From Marinifilaceae bacterium (lineage in GTDB: Bacteria; Bacteroidota; Bacteroidia; Bacteroidales; Marinifilaceae): a DNA stretch of 64,000 nucleotides. Below, one piece after another: positions 45,500 through 54,272 of this stretch. Numbering within the stretch: position 1 is the first letter of the stretch; each line of letters begins with the position of its first letter. The position numbers were made by a program, and so were the translations under genes. Location: the NCBI GenBank assembly GCA_016936255.1, contig JAFGYE010000107.1, forward strand, positions 106,745-170,744, read 5' to 3'. The notes beneath the pieces were generated by a model that ran no database searches, was not told the DNA's origin, and saw nothing but the letters and a program-made list of their open reading frames with translations.

Positions 45500-47965
45500 A
45501 TGTTTACAAGCAAGATGAACTGTGTTTTACGCAGAGCAACAGTGTTAATTTTATTGCAATTTGTATGTTTTATCGGATTCTCTCAACTTACCTTAACCGG
45601 TAAAGTTACCGATAAAGCAGGCAAAGCACTCCCGGGTGCCACAATCGCAGTAAAAGGAACTTATTTAGGAACCGTTGCCAGTTCGAATGGTACATACAGG
45701 TTTCAGAATTTAAAAGAAGGAAACTATAGTTTTGTGGTTTCATTTTTGGGTTATGAAAGTGCTCAAAAAGAAGTGAAGCTGGCTAAGTCAGAAGAAATTG
45801 ACTTTAATTTGGAAGCATCTGCCATTATGGCCGATGAGGTTCTTGTTGCTGCTACCCGTGCAGATCGTAAAACACCAGTAGCTCTCACCAATGTGAAAAA
45901 GGACGAAATTGTTGCCCGTAATTTAGGTCAGGATATTCCAATAATTTTGTCGTCGACGCCTTCATTTGTAACTACATCAGATGCCGGATCGGGAGTTGGT
46001 TATACTGGATTTAGAGTAAGAGGAACCGATGCAAATCGAATTAATGTTACTATTGATGGTATTCCTTTGAACGATTCTGAATCTCATGGTGTTTATTGGG
46101 TAAATATGCCTGATTTTGCATCTTCGGTAGAAGATATTCAAATTCAGCGTGGAGTGGGTACATCTACAAATGGTGCGGCAGCTTTTGGTGCAACAGTAAA
46201 TCTTCAAACTTCGAAAGTTACTTCGGAAGCATATGCTGAAATTGCAAGTTCTGCCGGATCATTTAATACGTTTAAAAATACGGTTAAAGTTGGAACAGGA
46301 CTAGGAAAGAATGGATTTTCTTTCGATGCACGTTTATCTAAAATTACTTCTGATGGTTATATCGATAGAGCGAAAACTGATTTGCAATCTGTTTTTCTTT
46401 CAGGAGGATACTATGGTGAAAAAACAAGTATTAAAGCCAATTTTTTTGCAGGTAAAGAGCAAACTTATCAAGCATGGAATGGTGTTCCTAGTGTGAGATT
46501 AAATAATGATGAGGCTGGAATGCAGGAATATGCAGATAACTGGTTACTAAGTCAGGAGGCTGTTGATTTTATGAAAGCTTCAGATAGCAGAACTTACAAT
46601 TTGTATACCTACAAGAATGAAACCGATAATTATTGGCAGAAACATTCGCAATTATTCTTAACTCATTTGTTATCAGAAAACACAAAACTGAATATTGGCT
46701 TGCATTATACGCATGGTGAAGGATACTATGAGCAGTTTAAACCAAACGATAAATTGAGTAAATATGGATTAGATCCAATTGTAATTGGAAGTGAAAGTAT
46801 CACCAAAACAGATGTGATCAGAAGAAAATGGTTGAATAATGATTTTTATGGAACTGTTTTTTCTTTGAGTCATTCTTTCTCTACTGTTGATTTGGTTTGG
46901 GGTGGTGCTTTGAATAAATATGAGGGTGATCATTATGGTAAAATTCGTTGGATGAAAAATGCCGGTGATACTTTCCTTGATCATGAGTATTATTCAAGTA
47001 CAGGAACCAAAACAGATTACAATACATATTTAAAAGCCAACATTGAAATCTCCGAACAGTTTAGCATTTATGCAGATATGCAGGTACGTGGTATTAATTA
47101 TGAAATTGAAGGAATTGATGATGATTTTCGCGATCTGACTCAGAAGCATGATTTTGTGTTTTTTAATCCAAAATTGGGTTTAAATCTACAATTGAATAAT
47201 TCTAACAGATTTTTTGCTTCTCTTGCAGTTGCAAACAGAGAGCCTAACAGAAGTAATTATACCGATGCTGAGCTAGGAAAGACACCAACAAGTGAACGTT
47301 TATTCGATTACGAATTTGGTTATAAATTTACTCGTTCAAATGTATTCTTTGAGGCAAACCTTTACTACATGGACTATAAGGATCAGTTGGTACTTACCGG
47401 ACAAATTAATGATGTTGGAAGTGCCATTATGGTAAATGTTGCGGATAGTTACAGAATGGGAGCTGAGTTTAGTGGGGGAGTGAAGATTTCTAAAGAATTT
47501 GACTGGAGTGGAAATATCACTTTAAGCAGAAATAAGATTAAGAATTTTACAGAATATGTTGATGATTGGGATAACGGAGGTCAAATTGCAACAAGTTTAG
47601 GTACTACAAAGCTTGCTTTTTCTCCTGAAGTAACTGCTAATTCGATGTTTACATACCAAAAATCAGGATTTACCGCTCAGTTATCTTCTCAGTTTGTTGA
47701 TGAGCAGTTTATCGATAATACATCAAGTAGTGATCGTAAATTGGATGCTTACTTTGTTTCAAACCTGAATTTATCATACGATATAAAAAGTAATATGTTC
47801 AAAAGTATGAGAATACATCTTCAGGTAAATAATTTGTTCGATGAGGAGTATGAGTCGAATGCTTGGGTTTATAGTTACAATACAGGAGGTACACGTTATA
47901 AAATGGATGGGTATTTTCCACAAGCAGGAATTAACTTTCTTGCTGGCGTAACAGTAAGATTTTAA
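45500..47965 (+). CDS. TonB-dependent outer-membrane receptor for thiamine or a precursor
   Basis: 821 residues. A signal peptide ends near FCFIGFSQ-like residues ~30. A carboxypeptidase-regulatory-like domain (LTLTGKVTDKAGKALPGATI, residues ~32-110) precedes the plug domain (VALTNVKKDEIVARNLGQDI, then FRVRGTDANRINVTIDGIPL). The 22-stranded barrel ends with the C-terminal aromatic GVTVRF. It is directly controlled by the TPP riboswitch and followed by PnuT and TPK genes, the arrangement known in Bacteroidota for TonB-mediated thiamine uptake. The ligand is therefore inferred with good support; the exact form (thiamine or TPP) is not. Confidence 0.93.
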   Translation: MFTSKMNCVLRRATVLILLQFVCFIGFSQLTLTGKVTDKAGKALPGATIAVKGTYLGTVASSNGTYRFQNLKEGNYSFVVSFLGYESAQKEVKLAKSEEIDFNLEASAIMADEVLVAATRADRKTPVALTNVKKDEIVARNLGQDIPIILSSTPSFVTTSDAGSGVGYTGFRVRGTDANRINVTIDGIPLNDSESHGVYWVNMPDFASSVEDIQIQRGVGTSTNGAAAFGATVNLQTSKVTSEAYAEIASSAGSFNTFKNTVKVGTGLGKNGFSFDARLSKITSDGYIDRAKTDLQSVFLSGGYYGEKTSIKANFFAGKEQTYQAWNGVPSVRLNNDEAGMQEYADNWLLSQEAVDFMKASDSRTYNLYTYKNETDNYWQKHSQLFLTHLLSENTKLNIGLHYTHGEGYYEQFKPNDKLSKYGLDPIVIGSESITKTDVIRRKWLNNDFYGTVFSLSHSFSTVDLVWGGALNKYEGDHYGKIRWMKNAGDTFLDHEYYSSTGTKTDYNTYLKANIEISEQFSIYADMQVRGINYEIEGIDDDFRDLTQKHDFVFFNPKLGLNLQLNNSNRFFASLAVANREPNRSNYTDAELGKTPTSERLFDYEFGYKFTRSNVFFEANLYYMDYKDQLVLTGQINDVGSAIMVNVADSYRMGAEFSGGVKISKEFDWSGNITLSRNKIKNFTEYVDDWDNGGQIATSLGTTKLAFSPEVTANSMFTYQKSGFTAQLSSQFVDEQFIDNTSSSDRKLDAYFVSNLNLSYDIKSNMFKSMRIHLQVNNLFDEEYESNAWVYSYNTGGTRYKMDGYFPQAGINFLAGVTVRF

Positions 47966-47970
47966 ATAAA

Positions 47971-48004
47971 TTTGCAGGGACACAGTAGGTTGTGTCCCTG
48001 CAAA
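47971..48004. repeat. Intercistronic 14-bp-arm hairpin in the thiamine operon (REP-like)
   Basis: TTTGCAGGGACACA and TGTGTCCCTGCAAA are perfect inverted arms around a GTAGGT loop, starting 5 bases after the TonB receptor stop and ending 15 bases before the pnuT ATG. No T tract follows, so it is not a typical terminator. It may stabilise the upstream message or be a dispersed palindromic element. Confidence 0.7.
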
Positions 48005-48019
48005 ATATATTCTAACAGC

Positions 48020-48610
48020 ATGAATTGGATTGTTGATAATATCATTGAAATAATTGGAACCATTGCTGGTTTAATCTTTCTTTTTTTAGAAATCAAACAG
48101 AATAAATGGTTGTGGCCGGTTGGGCTTTTAACCTCGGTGATGTACATTTATGTGTTTTTTGCAGCCAAAATATATGCTGATATGTCGCTTCAATTCTACT
48201 ATGTATTTATTAGTATTTATGGTTGGATTGTTTGGTCGAAAGGAGCTGGTAAGAAAGAAATTCCGGTGACCAAATTATCGAAGGAATTGTTTTTGATTCT
48301 TTTCGGAGCCAGCATGTTAATTTATGCGGTAATCTCATATATATTGGTAACTTTTACCGATGGTTCGATTCCATATTGGGATGCTTTCACAACAGCTTTG
48401 AGTATTGTTGCTACCTGGATGCTGGCACGGAAAATATTGGAACAATGGCTGGTTTGGGTAATTGTAAATGCGGTTTCTTTGGGCTTATACATTTATAAAG
48501 GATTGTATCCAACCTCTGTTCTTTTCTTCTTTTATACTGTTTTGGCAGTGGTGGGCTATATTCAATGGAAAAAAGATATGCTTTATACTGAAGCAATTTC
48601 CCATGAATAA
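48020..48610 (+). CDS. pnuT: Thiamine transporter PnuT (PnuC family)
   Basis: 196 residues from the ATG at 48020; an upstream in-frame TTG would fall inside the palindrome. The seven hydrophobic segments of the PnuC fold are visible, with FLEIKQNKWLWPVGLLTSVM, QFYYVFISIYGWIVW near residue 68 and DAFTTALSIVATWMLARK near residue 120, and the second-half repeat WLVWVIVNAVSLGLYIYKG. PnuC-type proteins are facilitators for vitamin nucleosides; those under a TPP riboswitch next to TPK are PnuT, carrying thiamine across the inner membrane. TPK downstream would trap the substrate by phosphorylation. Confidence 0.92.
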   Translation: MNWIVDNIIEIIGTIAGLIFLFLEIKQNKWLWPVGLLTSVMYIYVFFAAKIYADMSLQFYYVFISIYGWIVWSKGAGKKEIPVTKLSKELFLILFGASMLIYAVISYILVTFTDGSIPYWDAFTTALSIVATWMLARKILEQWLVWVIVNAVSLGLYIYKGLYPTSVLFFFYTVLAVVGYIQWKKDMLYTEAISHE

Positions 48611-48662
48611 TTACTTTTGTATTTGGTAAAATTCAAATTCTGAAAGATTTAGATTAATAAGC

Positions 48663-49280
48663 ATGCAAAAGAAAGCGGTAATTCTGGCTAATGGCTCATT
48701 TCCTACACACAAAATTCCTTTAAATGAATTAAAATCCTCAAAATATATTGTTTGCTGCGATGGTGCAATCAATAAATTGGATGAAGCGGGAGTTGAGCCT
48801 TTTGCAATTGTAGGTGATCTGGATTCTTTAAATCCGGAAATGAAATGGAAATACCGCGATATCATTCACCATTTTGCCAATCAGGACAGTAATGATTTAA
48901 CCAAAGCCATTAATTGGTGTCTGGAAAATAAATTTTCTCAGGTTACTATTGTTGGAGCAACCGGACAGCGTGACGATCATATGATTGGAAATGTGTTTCT
49001 ACTGCCACAATATGCAAAAAAAATCCGTGTAAAAATGCTTACCGATTATGGTTGTTTTACACCTATTCTCCGCTCAAAAAACTTCGACAGTTACACCCGT
49101 CAGCAAGTTTCAATATTTTCTCCAAACACGGAGACTCTAATTTCTACAGCCAACTTACGATATGCATTAACAGAGCAAAAACTGGAACTGATGAATCAGG
49201 GAACCCTAAATGAATCGATGGGGGACAGTTTCCGAATTGAATTTGAAGGCGGTCCGTTAATAGTTTATCAGGAATATTAA
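48663..49280 (+). CDS. Thiamine pyrophosphokinase
   Basis: 205 residues. The catalytic N-terminal domain shows VILANGSFPTHKIPLNELK, VCCDGAINKLDEAG near residue 37 and AIVGDLDSLNPEMKWK near residue 48, with the acidic DLDSL metal site, then NDLTKAINWCLEN and VGATGQRDDHMIGN near residue 100. The C-terminal beta domain is complete. The enzyme uses ATP to pyrophosphorylate thiamine to TPP, closing the feedback to the riboswitch upstream. It is the third gene of the operon; no clear terminator follows within 100 bases. Confidence 0.93.
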   Translation: MQKKAVILANGSFPTHKIPLNELKSSKYIVCCDGAINKLDEAGVEPFAIVGDLDSLNPEMKWKYRDIIHHFANQDSNDLTKAINWCLENKFSQVTIVGATGQRDDHMIGNVFLLPQYAKKIRVKMLTDYGCFTPILRSKNFDSYTRQQVSIFSPNTETLISTANLRYALTEQKLELMNQGTLNESMGDSFRIEFEGGPLIVYQEY

Positions 49281-49392
49281 TATATCTGACTGATTGGCAG
49301 TTGTTTTTGTGATTTTATTTTGAAGTCCTTTTGTTCTGGATACAGGAATGAAAAGCTGTTTTATAATATTCTTATAAACTAATATTCCTGTA

Positions 49393-49400
49393 TATCTTTG
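49393..49400 (+). promoter_or_regulatory. Probable -7 element of the porin gene
   Basis: TATCTTTG matches TAnnTTTG and lies 25 bases before the chosen ATG. No TTTG -33 box is visible at 19-21 bases upstream, so confidence is limited. Confidence 0.4.
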
Positions 49401-49424
49401 TGGCGCAAAAAACTAATAAGATCT

Positions 49425-50684
49425 ATGAAAAAAATTAACTACCTACTACTTTTAATGCTTTTCTTTGTTGGCATTCCTACCGGTAAAGCACAAGAGAAAA
49501 AACAAGACATTTCAGTTAAATTTGGAGGCTATGTGCACTCTTTATTTACCTACGATACCCGTCAGACGGTTAGTGCCCGTGAGGGATTTATCTTGCTATA
49601 TCCAAAAGATGAACTTTTAGATGGAAGCGGAAAAGACATGAACAAAGGCGGCGTTTATAATATGGCTGTTATTCAGTCGCGTGTAAATGCGAAAATTGCA
49701 GGTCCTGAAATTTTAGGAGCGAAGACCAATGGTTTATTGGAAGCAGAGTTTATCGGCAATGCAGAATCGGATGTGAACGGGATGCGTTTGCGTCACGCTT
49801 TTGTAAATTTGGATTGGGGAAAGACTTCTTTGTTAATAGGACAAACATGGTCACCATTATTTGATGCTGAAATCTTTCCAACTACAGTTGGTGCCAATGC
49901 CGGATTGCCATTCAAAGCTTTTGCACGTAATCCTCAGTTGCGTTTCACTTACAAAACGGAGCATTGGAAATTACTGGCAGCTATTGCATCGGAGCGTGAT
50001 TATACAAGTACCGGACCCGATGGAGCGAGTAACAAATATTTAAGAAATTCAGGATTGCCTATTCTTCAGGGACTGGTTCATTACTATGCAGGAAAGCATG
50101 TGTTTGGACTAAGTGGAGAGTTTAAAAACATCAAACCATCTTTAACAAGTACAACCGGATCGTTAGAAGATGGTAATTTAACTAAATGGAAGAATGATGA
50201 AACTCTTTCGTCGTGGGCGGTGGTTGCATCTTATAAATTGAATTTAAAACCAATTACTTTTAAGACTCAAGCTACTTATGGAACCAACTTAACTGATGTG
50301 TTAATGTTAGGTGGATATGCAGCGAAAAGTTTAAATCCTATGACTAATGAGGCCAGTTATACTGGAATAAAGGTTTTAGGTACATGGACTGATATTTCTT
50401 ACCTTAAAAATAATTTTGAGTTGGCTTTACATGCCGGTTATTCCAAAAATATGGGTGCCGATGATAAGGTTATTTCAGGTATGATTTATAGCCGGGGAAA
50501 AGATATTGGAGAATTGTATCGTATTGCGCCACGGGTTGCGAAACGTTTCGAGAATTTGAAGATGGAATTGGAAGTAGAATATACAGCAGCAGCTTACGGT
50601 GACATTACTGATAAAGCAGAAGTTGAGAATACCCATTGGGTAGGAAATACTAGAATTTCGGTAGGCTTGTACTATTTTTTTTAA
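49425..50684 (+). CDS. Outer-membrane porin-like beta-barrel protein, function unknown
   Basis: 419 residues from the ATG at 49425, which opens a signal peptide (MKKINYLLLLMLFFVGIP then TGKAQ); an earlier TTG is rejected. The mature protein starts DISVKFGGYVHSLFTYDTRQ, a porin-like first strand, and has repeated beta-hairpins such as RLRHAFVNLDWGKTSLLIGQTWSPLF near residue 130, typical of trimeric porin or DcaP-like barrels, and ends in the aromatic strand VGLYYFF. The protein is monocistronic with its own -7 element and a downstream bidirectional terminator. The substrate is unknown. Confidence 0.82.
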   Translation: MKKINYLLLLMLFFVGIPTGKAQEKKQDISVKFGGYVHSLFTYDTRQTVSAREGFILLYPKDELLDGSGKDMNKGGVYNMAVIQSRVNAKIAGPEILGAKTNGLLEAEFIGNAESDVNGMRLRHAFVNLDWGKTSLLIGQTWSPLFDAEIFPTTVGANAGLPFKAFARNPQLRFTYKTEHWKLLAAIASERDYTSTGPDGASNKYLRNSGLPILQGLVHYYAGKHVFGLSGEFKNIKPSLTSTTGSLEDGNLTKWKNDETLSSWAVVASYKLNLKPITFKTQATYGTNLTDVLMLGGYAAKSLNPMTNEASYTGIKVLGTWTDISYLKNNFELALHAGYSKNMGADDKVISGMIYSRGKDIGELYRIAPRVAKRFENLKMELEVEYTAAAYGDITDKAEVENTHWVGNTRISVGLYYFF

Positions 50685-50705
50685 AAAGGAATTGAAATAA
50701 ATACA

Positions 50706-50736
50706 GAAGGCGGACAGAGATGTTCGCCTTTATTTT
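50706..50736. terminator. Bidirectional terminator between porin and histidine kinase genes
   Basis: AAGGCGGACA and TGTTCGCCTT pair with one G-T position around a GAGA loop, followed by TTATTTTTT. It lies between two convergent genes. Confidence 0.8.
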
Positions 50737-52608
50737 TTAGTATGGAATGGTAAAGTAGAAAGTAGTTCCCTCATTAAGTTTCGAGTTAAACCAGATTTCG
50801 CCTCCCAAGAGTTCAACCAGACTTTTACTAATTGCCAAGCCCAAACCAGTACCTCCATATGTCCTTGTATCTGCATTTAAATCAGCCTGACGGAAACGGT
50901 CGAAAATGATTTTTTGTTTGTCGTCAGATATTCCTATTCCTGTATCTTTCACAAAAAAGCGGAGGTAGTCTCCTTTAATATCATATCCAATTTCAATTGT
51001 ACCTATGTTGGTAAACTTTATTGAATTCTCGATTAAATTGTTGAAAATTTGCAGCAAACGCATCGAGTCTGTGTTGAATTCAGTGATGCTTCTATCATTA
51101 GGCAGAGTGGTTATAAAGGAGAGTTTTTTATTGTCGTGCAAGTCCAGTATGGCTTCGTAGATTTCATTCAGATTTACAAATAGATCATCCAGAACACATT
51201 TGTTTTTCACAATCTTTAATTGATTGGTCTCAATTTTCGAGATGTCCAATATGTCACTAATTAAGCGAAGCAGGTGTTTTGTGTTTCTTTGAATAATTGA
51301 GATAAAACGGGTACGTTTTTCTTTTTCTACATCATCGCCTGATAAAAGATCTGTAAAGCCTAGAATGGCATTCATTGGAGTTCGAATTTCGTGCGACATA
51401 TTAGCCAAAAATGCCGATTTCAATCTACTTGATTCTTCAGCAGCTTCCTTTGCAATTTTAAGTTCTTCATGATTGGCTTTTATCTCCAGCAAATGAGCTT
51501 TTTCTTTTTGAGCACGAACCTTTCGTAAATGCATATTAATTGTCATAACAATGATAATAATTGTAAGGAGAATCAATACTGTTAGGGTTAGAATAACAAT
51601 TTCTTTATTTTCGCGGACAAAACTATACGGTTCATTTATAATTCGCGAATTTTTTGGGAGTTTCGATCTGTTAATATTGAAATGAGTTAGTTGTTTGTAG
51701 TCAAAACAATTCTCGTATTTTGCCTTTTGGGAAGGAATGTCATCAATATTAGTGCCTGAAAGTACTCTTTTAGCCATTTCGGAAATTTGTTTTCCTTGAT
51801 TTCTACCGGTAATTAATGCACCTCCAACGGCACCGAGATCCATATAAAAATCCCAAACACAGTATATTGGAACCTTGCAGTATGGTTTTACTTCTATAAA
51901 ACTATTTTCATATGTGTAATAATTTCCTTCAGAATCTCTATTAAAAAGCAAATATAAAACAATCGAATTTTCATCTAGTGAGGAGAGTTCCCTTTGCAGA
52001 TCCGGGATGTTATCCGGTTGAATGATTCTGTAGTGAATCAATTCTTTCATGTTTTTGATATCATCTTCAACAAATTGTGCCATGGCTTTTCCTGTGGTTG
52101 TTTTGTCGCTGACTACAACAAGTTCTGAAAACTTTGGATGGTTTTCCTTGATGAGATGAATGGTAGAACAAAAATTCATATTTTCGAAAACTCCGCTATA
52201 TCCTTTCGGAACTTCAATAATTGAGTTCAAACCGCAAAACAATACAGGTACAGAGCCAAAAATCTGATCCTTATATTCTAACAGGAAATCGTAAGCGTTG
52301 TTGTCTGTTGATATAATTAGGTCGAATTTTTTATTCTTGTATTTTTCCTGATAAAATTTGGCAAGTACATTCAAATAGTTTTGCGGGAAATATCTTTTGG
52401 TATCCATATCCTCTATGTAAACAGAATAGGATAATTCAGTTGAAAGCTCTCGTTTGATACTCGATACGATGGAGTCGGTCCAACTTAACCCATTGTGGTA
52501 GGAATTTAATACCAGAATATCTTTCTGATTAGAGGAAAATCCTTTAAAGCAGAAAACCAGAATAAGGAATACAATAGATAAGTACTTCTTTAAAATTCTC
52601 ATAAACAT
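50737..52608 (-). CDS. Sensor histidine kinase with periplasmic ABC-substrate-binding-like domain
   Basis: 623 residues from the ATG at 52608. A signal/anchor helix (ILKKYLSIVFLILVFCFKGF) is followed by a periplasmic domain (residues ~30-310) of the ABC_sub_bind type: ILVLNSYHNGLSWTDSIVSS, FDLIISTDNNAYDFLLEYK, VPVLFCGLNSI. A second helix (EIVILTLTVLILLTIIIIVM, ~345-365) and a coiled coil lead to the kinase core: SAFLANMSHEIRTPMNAILG with the phospho-His near residue 415, then NLIENSIKFTNIG and VKDTGIGISDDKQK, and GGTGLGLAISKSLVELLGG. There is no receiver domain and no partner regulator nearby. The periplasmic fold suggests it binds a small ligand, not yet known. Confidence 0.88.
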   Translation of the reverse strand: MFMRILKKYLSIVFLILVFCFKGFSSNQKDILVLNSYHNGLSWTDSIVSSIKRELSTELSYSVYIEDMDTKRYFPQNYLNVLAKFYQEKYKNKKFDLIISTDNNAYDFLLEYKDQIFGSVPVLFCGLNSIIEVPKGYSGVFENMNFCSTIHLIKENHPKFSELVVVSDKTTTGKAMAQFVEDDIKNMKELIHYRIIQPDNIPDLQRELSSLDENSIVLYLLFNRDSEGNYYTYENSFIEVKPYCKVPIYCVWDFYMDLGAVGGALITGRNQGKQISEMAKRVLSGTNIDDIPSQKAKYENCFDYKQLTHFNINRSKLPKNSRIINEPYSFVRENKEIVILTLTVLILLTIIIIVMTINMHLRKVRAQKEKAHLLEIKANHEELKIAKEAAEESSRLKSAFLANMSHEIRTPMNAILGFTDLLSGDDVEKEKRTRFISIIQRNTKHLLRLISDILDISKIETNQLKIVKNKCVLDDLFVNLNEIYEAILDLHDNKKLSFITTLPNDRSITEFNTDSMRLLQIFNNLIENSIKFTNIGTIEIGYDIKGDYLRFFVKDTGIGISDDKQKIIFDRFRQADLNADTRTYGGTGLGLAISKSLVELLGGEIWFNSKLNEGTTFYFTIPY

Positions 52609-52641
52609 CAAATTAAATCAGTAAACAGATGCAATCTGAAG

Positions 52642-54066
52642 TTAAGAATTATAAAGTTTATTTAAAAGAGTCAGAAGTTTATTATTTAAGGCGGACGATG
52701 AACAGATACAATTATTAATTAAAATGCTTACAGAGTATTCTTTTCCGGTTTTTGTTTTTAAGTAACCACAATAGGTTCTCACACCAGTCATCGATCCGGT
52801 TTTAGCTTTCCAGTTTTCTTGCAGGTCACTATCTGTTCCAAAAGACTTTAATGTCCCGGATATCCCTGCAACAGGCAATGAAGAAATAAACTCATTTGAA
52901 TGCTTACTATGGTACATCTCTCTTAAAACCTGATCGAAAAAGTTGGCCGAAACAGCGTTGAAATGGGAGAGTCCGCTGCCATCATATAGCGATATGTATT
53001 TTGTAGGAAGACCTTTTTGGTTCCAGAAATTTTTAACCGCTTCAATTCCATTTTCCCAGCTTGCTTTTCCTGATTCTTTTGCTCCAATTTCGAAAAGCAG
53101 ATGATCGGCAAACAGGTTGATGCTTTTTTGATTGGTAAGGTTTACAATATCTTTCAGCTCCGGAGAATTAAGACTAAAAAGCAAACTGCTTTTTTTAGCC
53201 GGAAAAACCTTGTTTTCGATTGAGATTCCTACTTTAGCAAACGATTTGTTCAGAGATTCGATTAAACAGTTTTTTGGATGCAAAAGGGCTCCTTTTACTT
53301 CGAATAGAGCTCTGTTTTGCGGAATACTTCCTTCAATTCGCCTGTTATTACTTGTGTTTCCTCCAAAAATATAGGCTAGGTCCCGATTTACTGCCGAGCT
53401 GATTACCTGATTATCGAAAACCATTCCTGTGTTTTGTGGTTCTGTTTTCACCAATTTTGTTGCAGAACCAGCCTTTCCTGATAAAAAGAACAGGCTGTAC
53501 AGATTGTCATGAAAGCTAATGCCGTTGGGAATTGCACCGTAGTAATTTCCGATATCTTCCCAAATCCATGTTGCTGGTATTTTGGTTTCAATATAAGAGG
53601 CGTCAGCCAGTATTTTTCCTTGAATTTTTCGTATGCCAAGAGCTTTTATCTTTTCCACAATAAGTTGCTCAATTGGTTTTTCGTTCTCAAAATATTTCGA
53701 TCCCAGTGTTGGATCTCCCAAACCTTTTACGATTAGATTTCCAGCAAGATTTCCATTTTTAAGAAGTTTTCCGTCGGTTTTAATTTCCGTTTTAAATCGG
53801 TAATTGCTTCCTAAAATTTCCAAAGCAGCAGCCGTCGTAATTAATTTTTGTGTTGATGCAGGAGTCAATGCCAAATGAGCTTGATTCGATGCTAAATTTT
53901 CACCTGTTTTCACATTCGAGATTACAATTCCAATACCGGCCGAATAAAAACAGCTGTCCGATACAAAATCATTGACGTAAGTCTGCAATTTGTTTGTCTC
54001 AGGTTTCTGAGCCTCACAAGAAATTCCCAATAAGGAAATAATGAAAACAAGGAGTAATTTATTCAT
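52642..54066 (-). CDS. dacB: D-alanyl-D-alanine carboxypeptidase/endopeptidase, PBP4 type (DacB)
   Basis: 474 residues from the ATG at 54066, which gives a lipoprotein-like signal MNKLLLVFIISLLGISC; an ATG at 54075 would add three residues and overlap xseB more. The serine peptidase S13 motifs are the active Ser in LTPASTQKLITTAAAL (SxxK), YDGSGLSHFNAVSA (SxN-like) and WKAKTGSMTGVRTY (KTG). The enzyme trims D-Ala and cross-links in periplasmic peptidoglycan. It overlaps the end of xseB by 8 bases; the pairing with exonuclease VII genes is positional, not functional. Confidence 0.9.
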   Translation of the reverse strand: MNKLLLVFIISLLGISCEAQKPETNKLQTYVNDFVSDSCFYSAGIGIVISNVKTGENLASNQAHLALTPASTQKLITTAAALEILGSNYRFKTEIKTDGKLLKNGNLAGNLIVKGLGDPTLGSKYFENEKPIEQLIVEKIKALGIRKIQGKILADASYIETKIPATWIWEDIGNYYGAIPNGISFHDNLYSLFFLSGKAGSATKLVKTEPQNTGMVFDNQVISSAVNRDLAYIFGGNTSNNRRIEGSIPQNRALFEVKGALLHPKNCLIESLNKSFAKVGISIENKVFPAKKSSLLFSLNSPELKDIVNLTNQKSINLFADHLLFEIGAKESGKASWENGIEAVKNFWNQKGLPTKYISLYDGSGLSHFNAVSANFFDQVLREMYHSKHSNEFISSLPVAGISGTLKSFGTDSDLQENWKAKTGSMTGVRTYCGYLKTKTGKEYSVSILINNCICSSSALNNKLLTLLNKLYNS

Positions 54067-54259
54067 CCATCTCATTTAAAATTTTCTCAACTTCTTTTTC
54101 GGTGTTGTGAAGTTTCTCCTTGCAAATTACAAGAAGTTCCGAAACCCGTTTTACTTTATCAGATAAATCATCCACATCCAGCTCGTCATTTTCGATGGAA
54201 GCAATGGTTTCTTCAATTTCGGTAATTGCATCGCGATAGCTTGTCTTTTTTTTTGCCAT
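54059..54259 (-). CDS. xseB: Exodeoxyribonuclease VII small subunit XseB
   Basis: 66 residues, the usual size. The sequence is two helices: YRDAITEIEETIASIENDEL and VDDLSDKVKRVSELLVICKE, with the family's conserved spacing and a charged C-terminus EVEKILNEMDE. It forms the stalk of exonuclease VII with XseA, which is encoded 13 bases upstream. Its 3' end overlaps dacB, so it is the middle gene of a three-gene transcript. Confidence 0.92.
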   Translation of the reverse strand: MAKKKTSYRDAITEIEETIASIENDELDVDDLSDKVKRVSELLVICKEKLHNTEKEVEKILNEMDE

Positions 54260-54272
54260 TTGTATTTATTAT

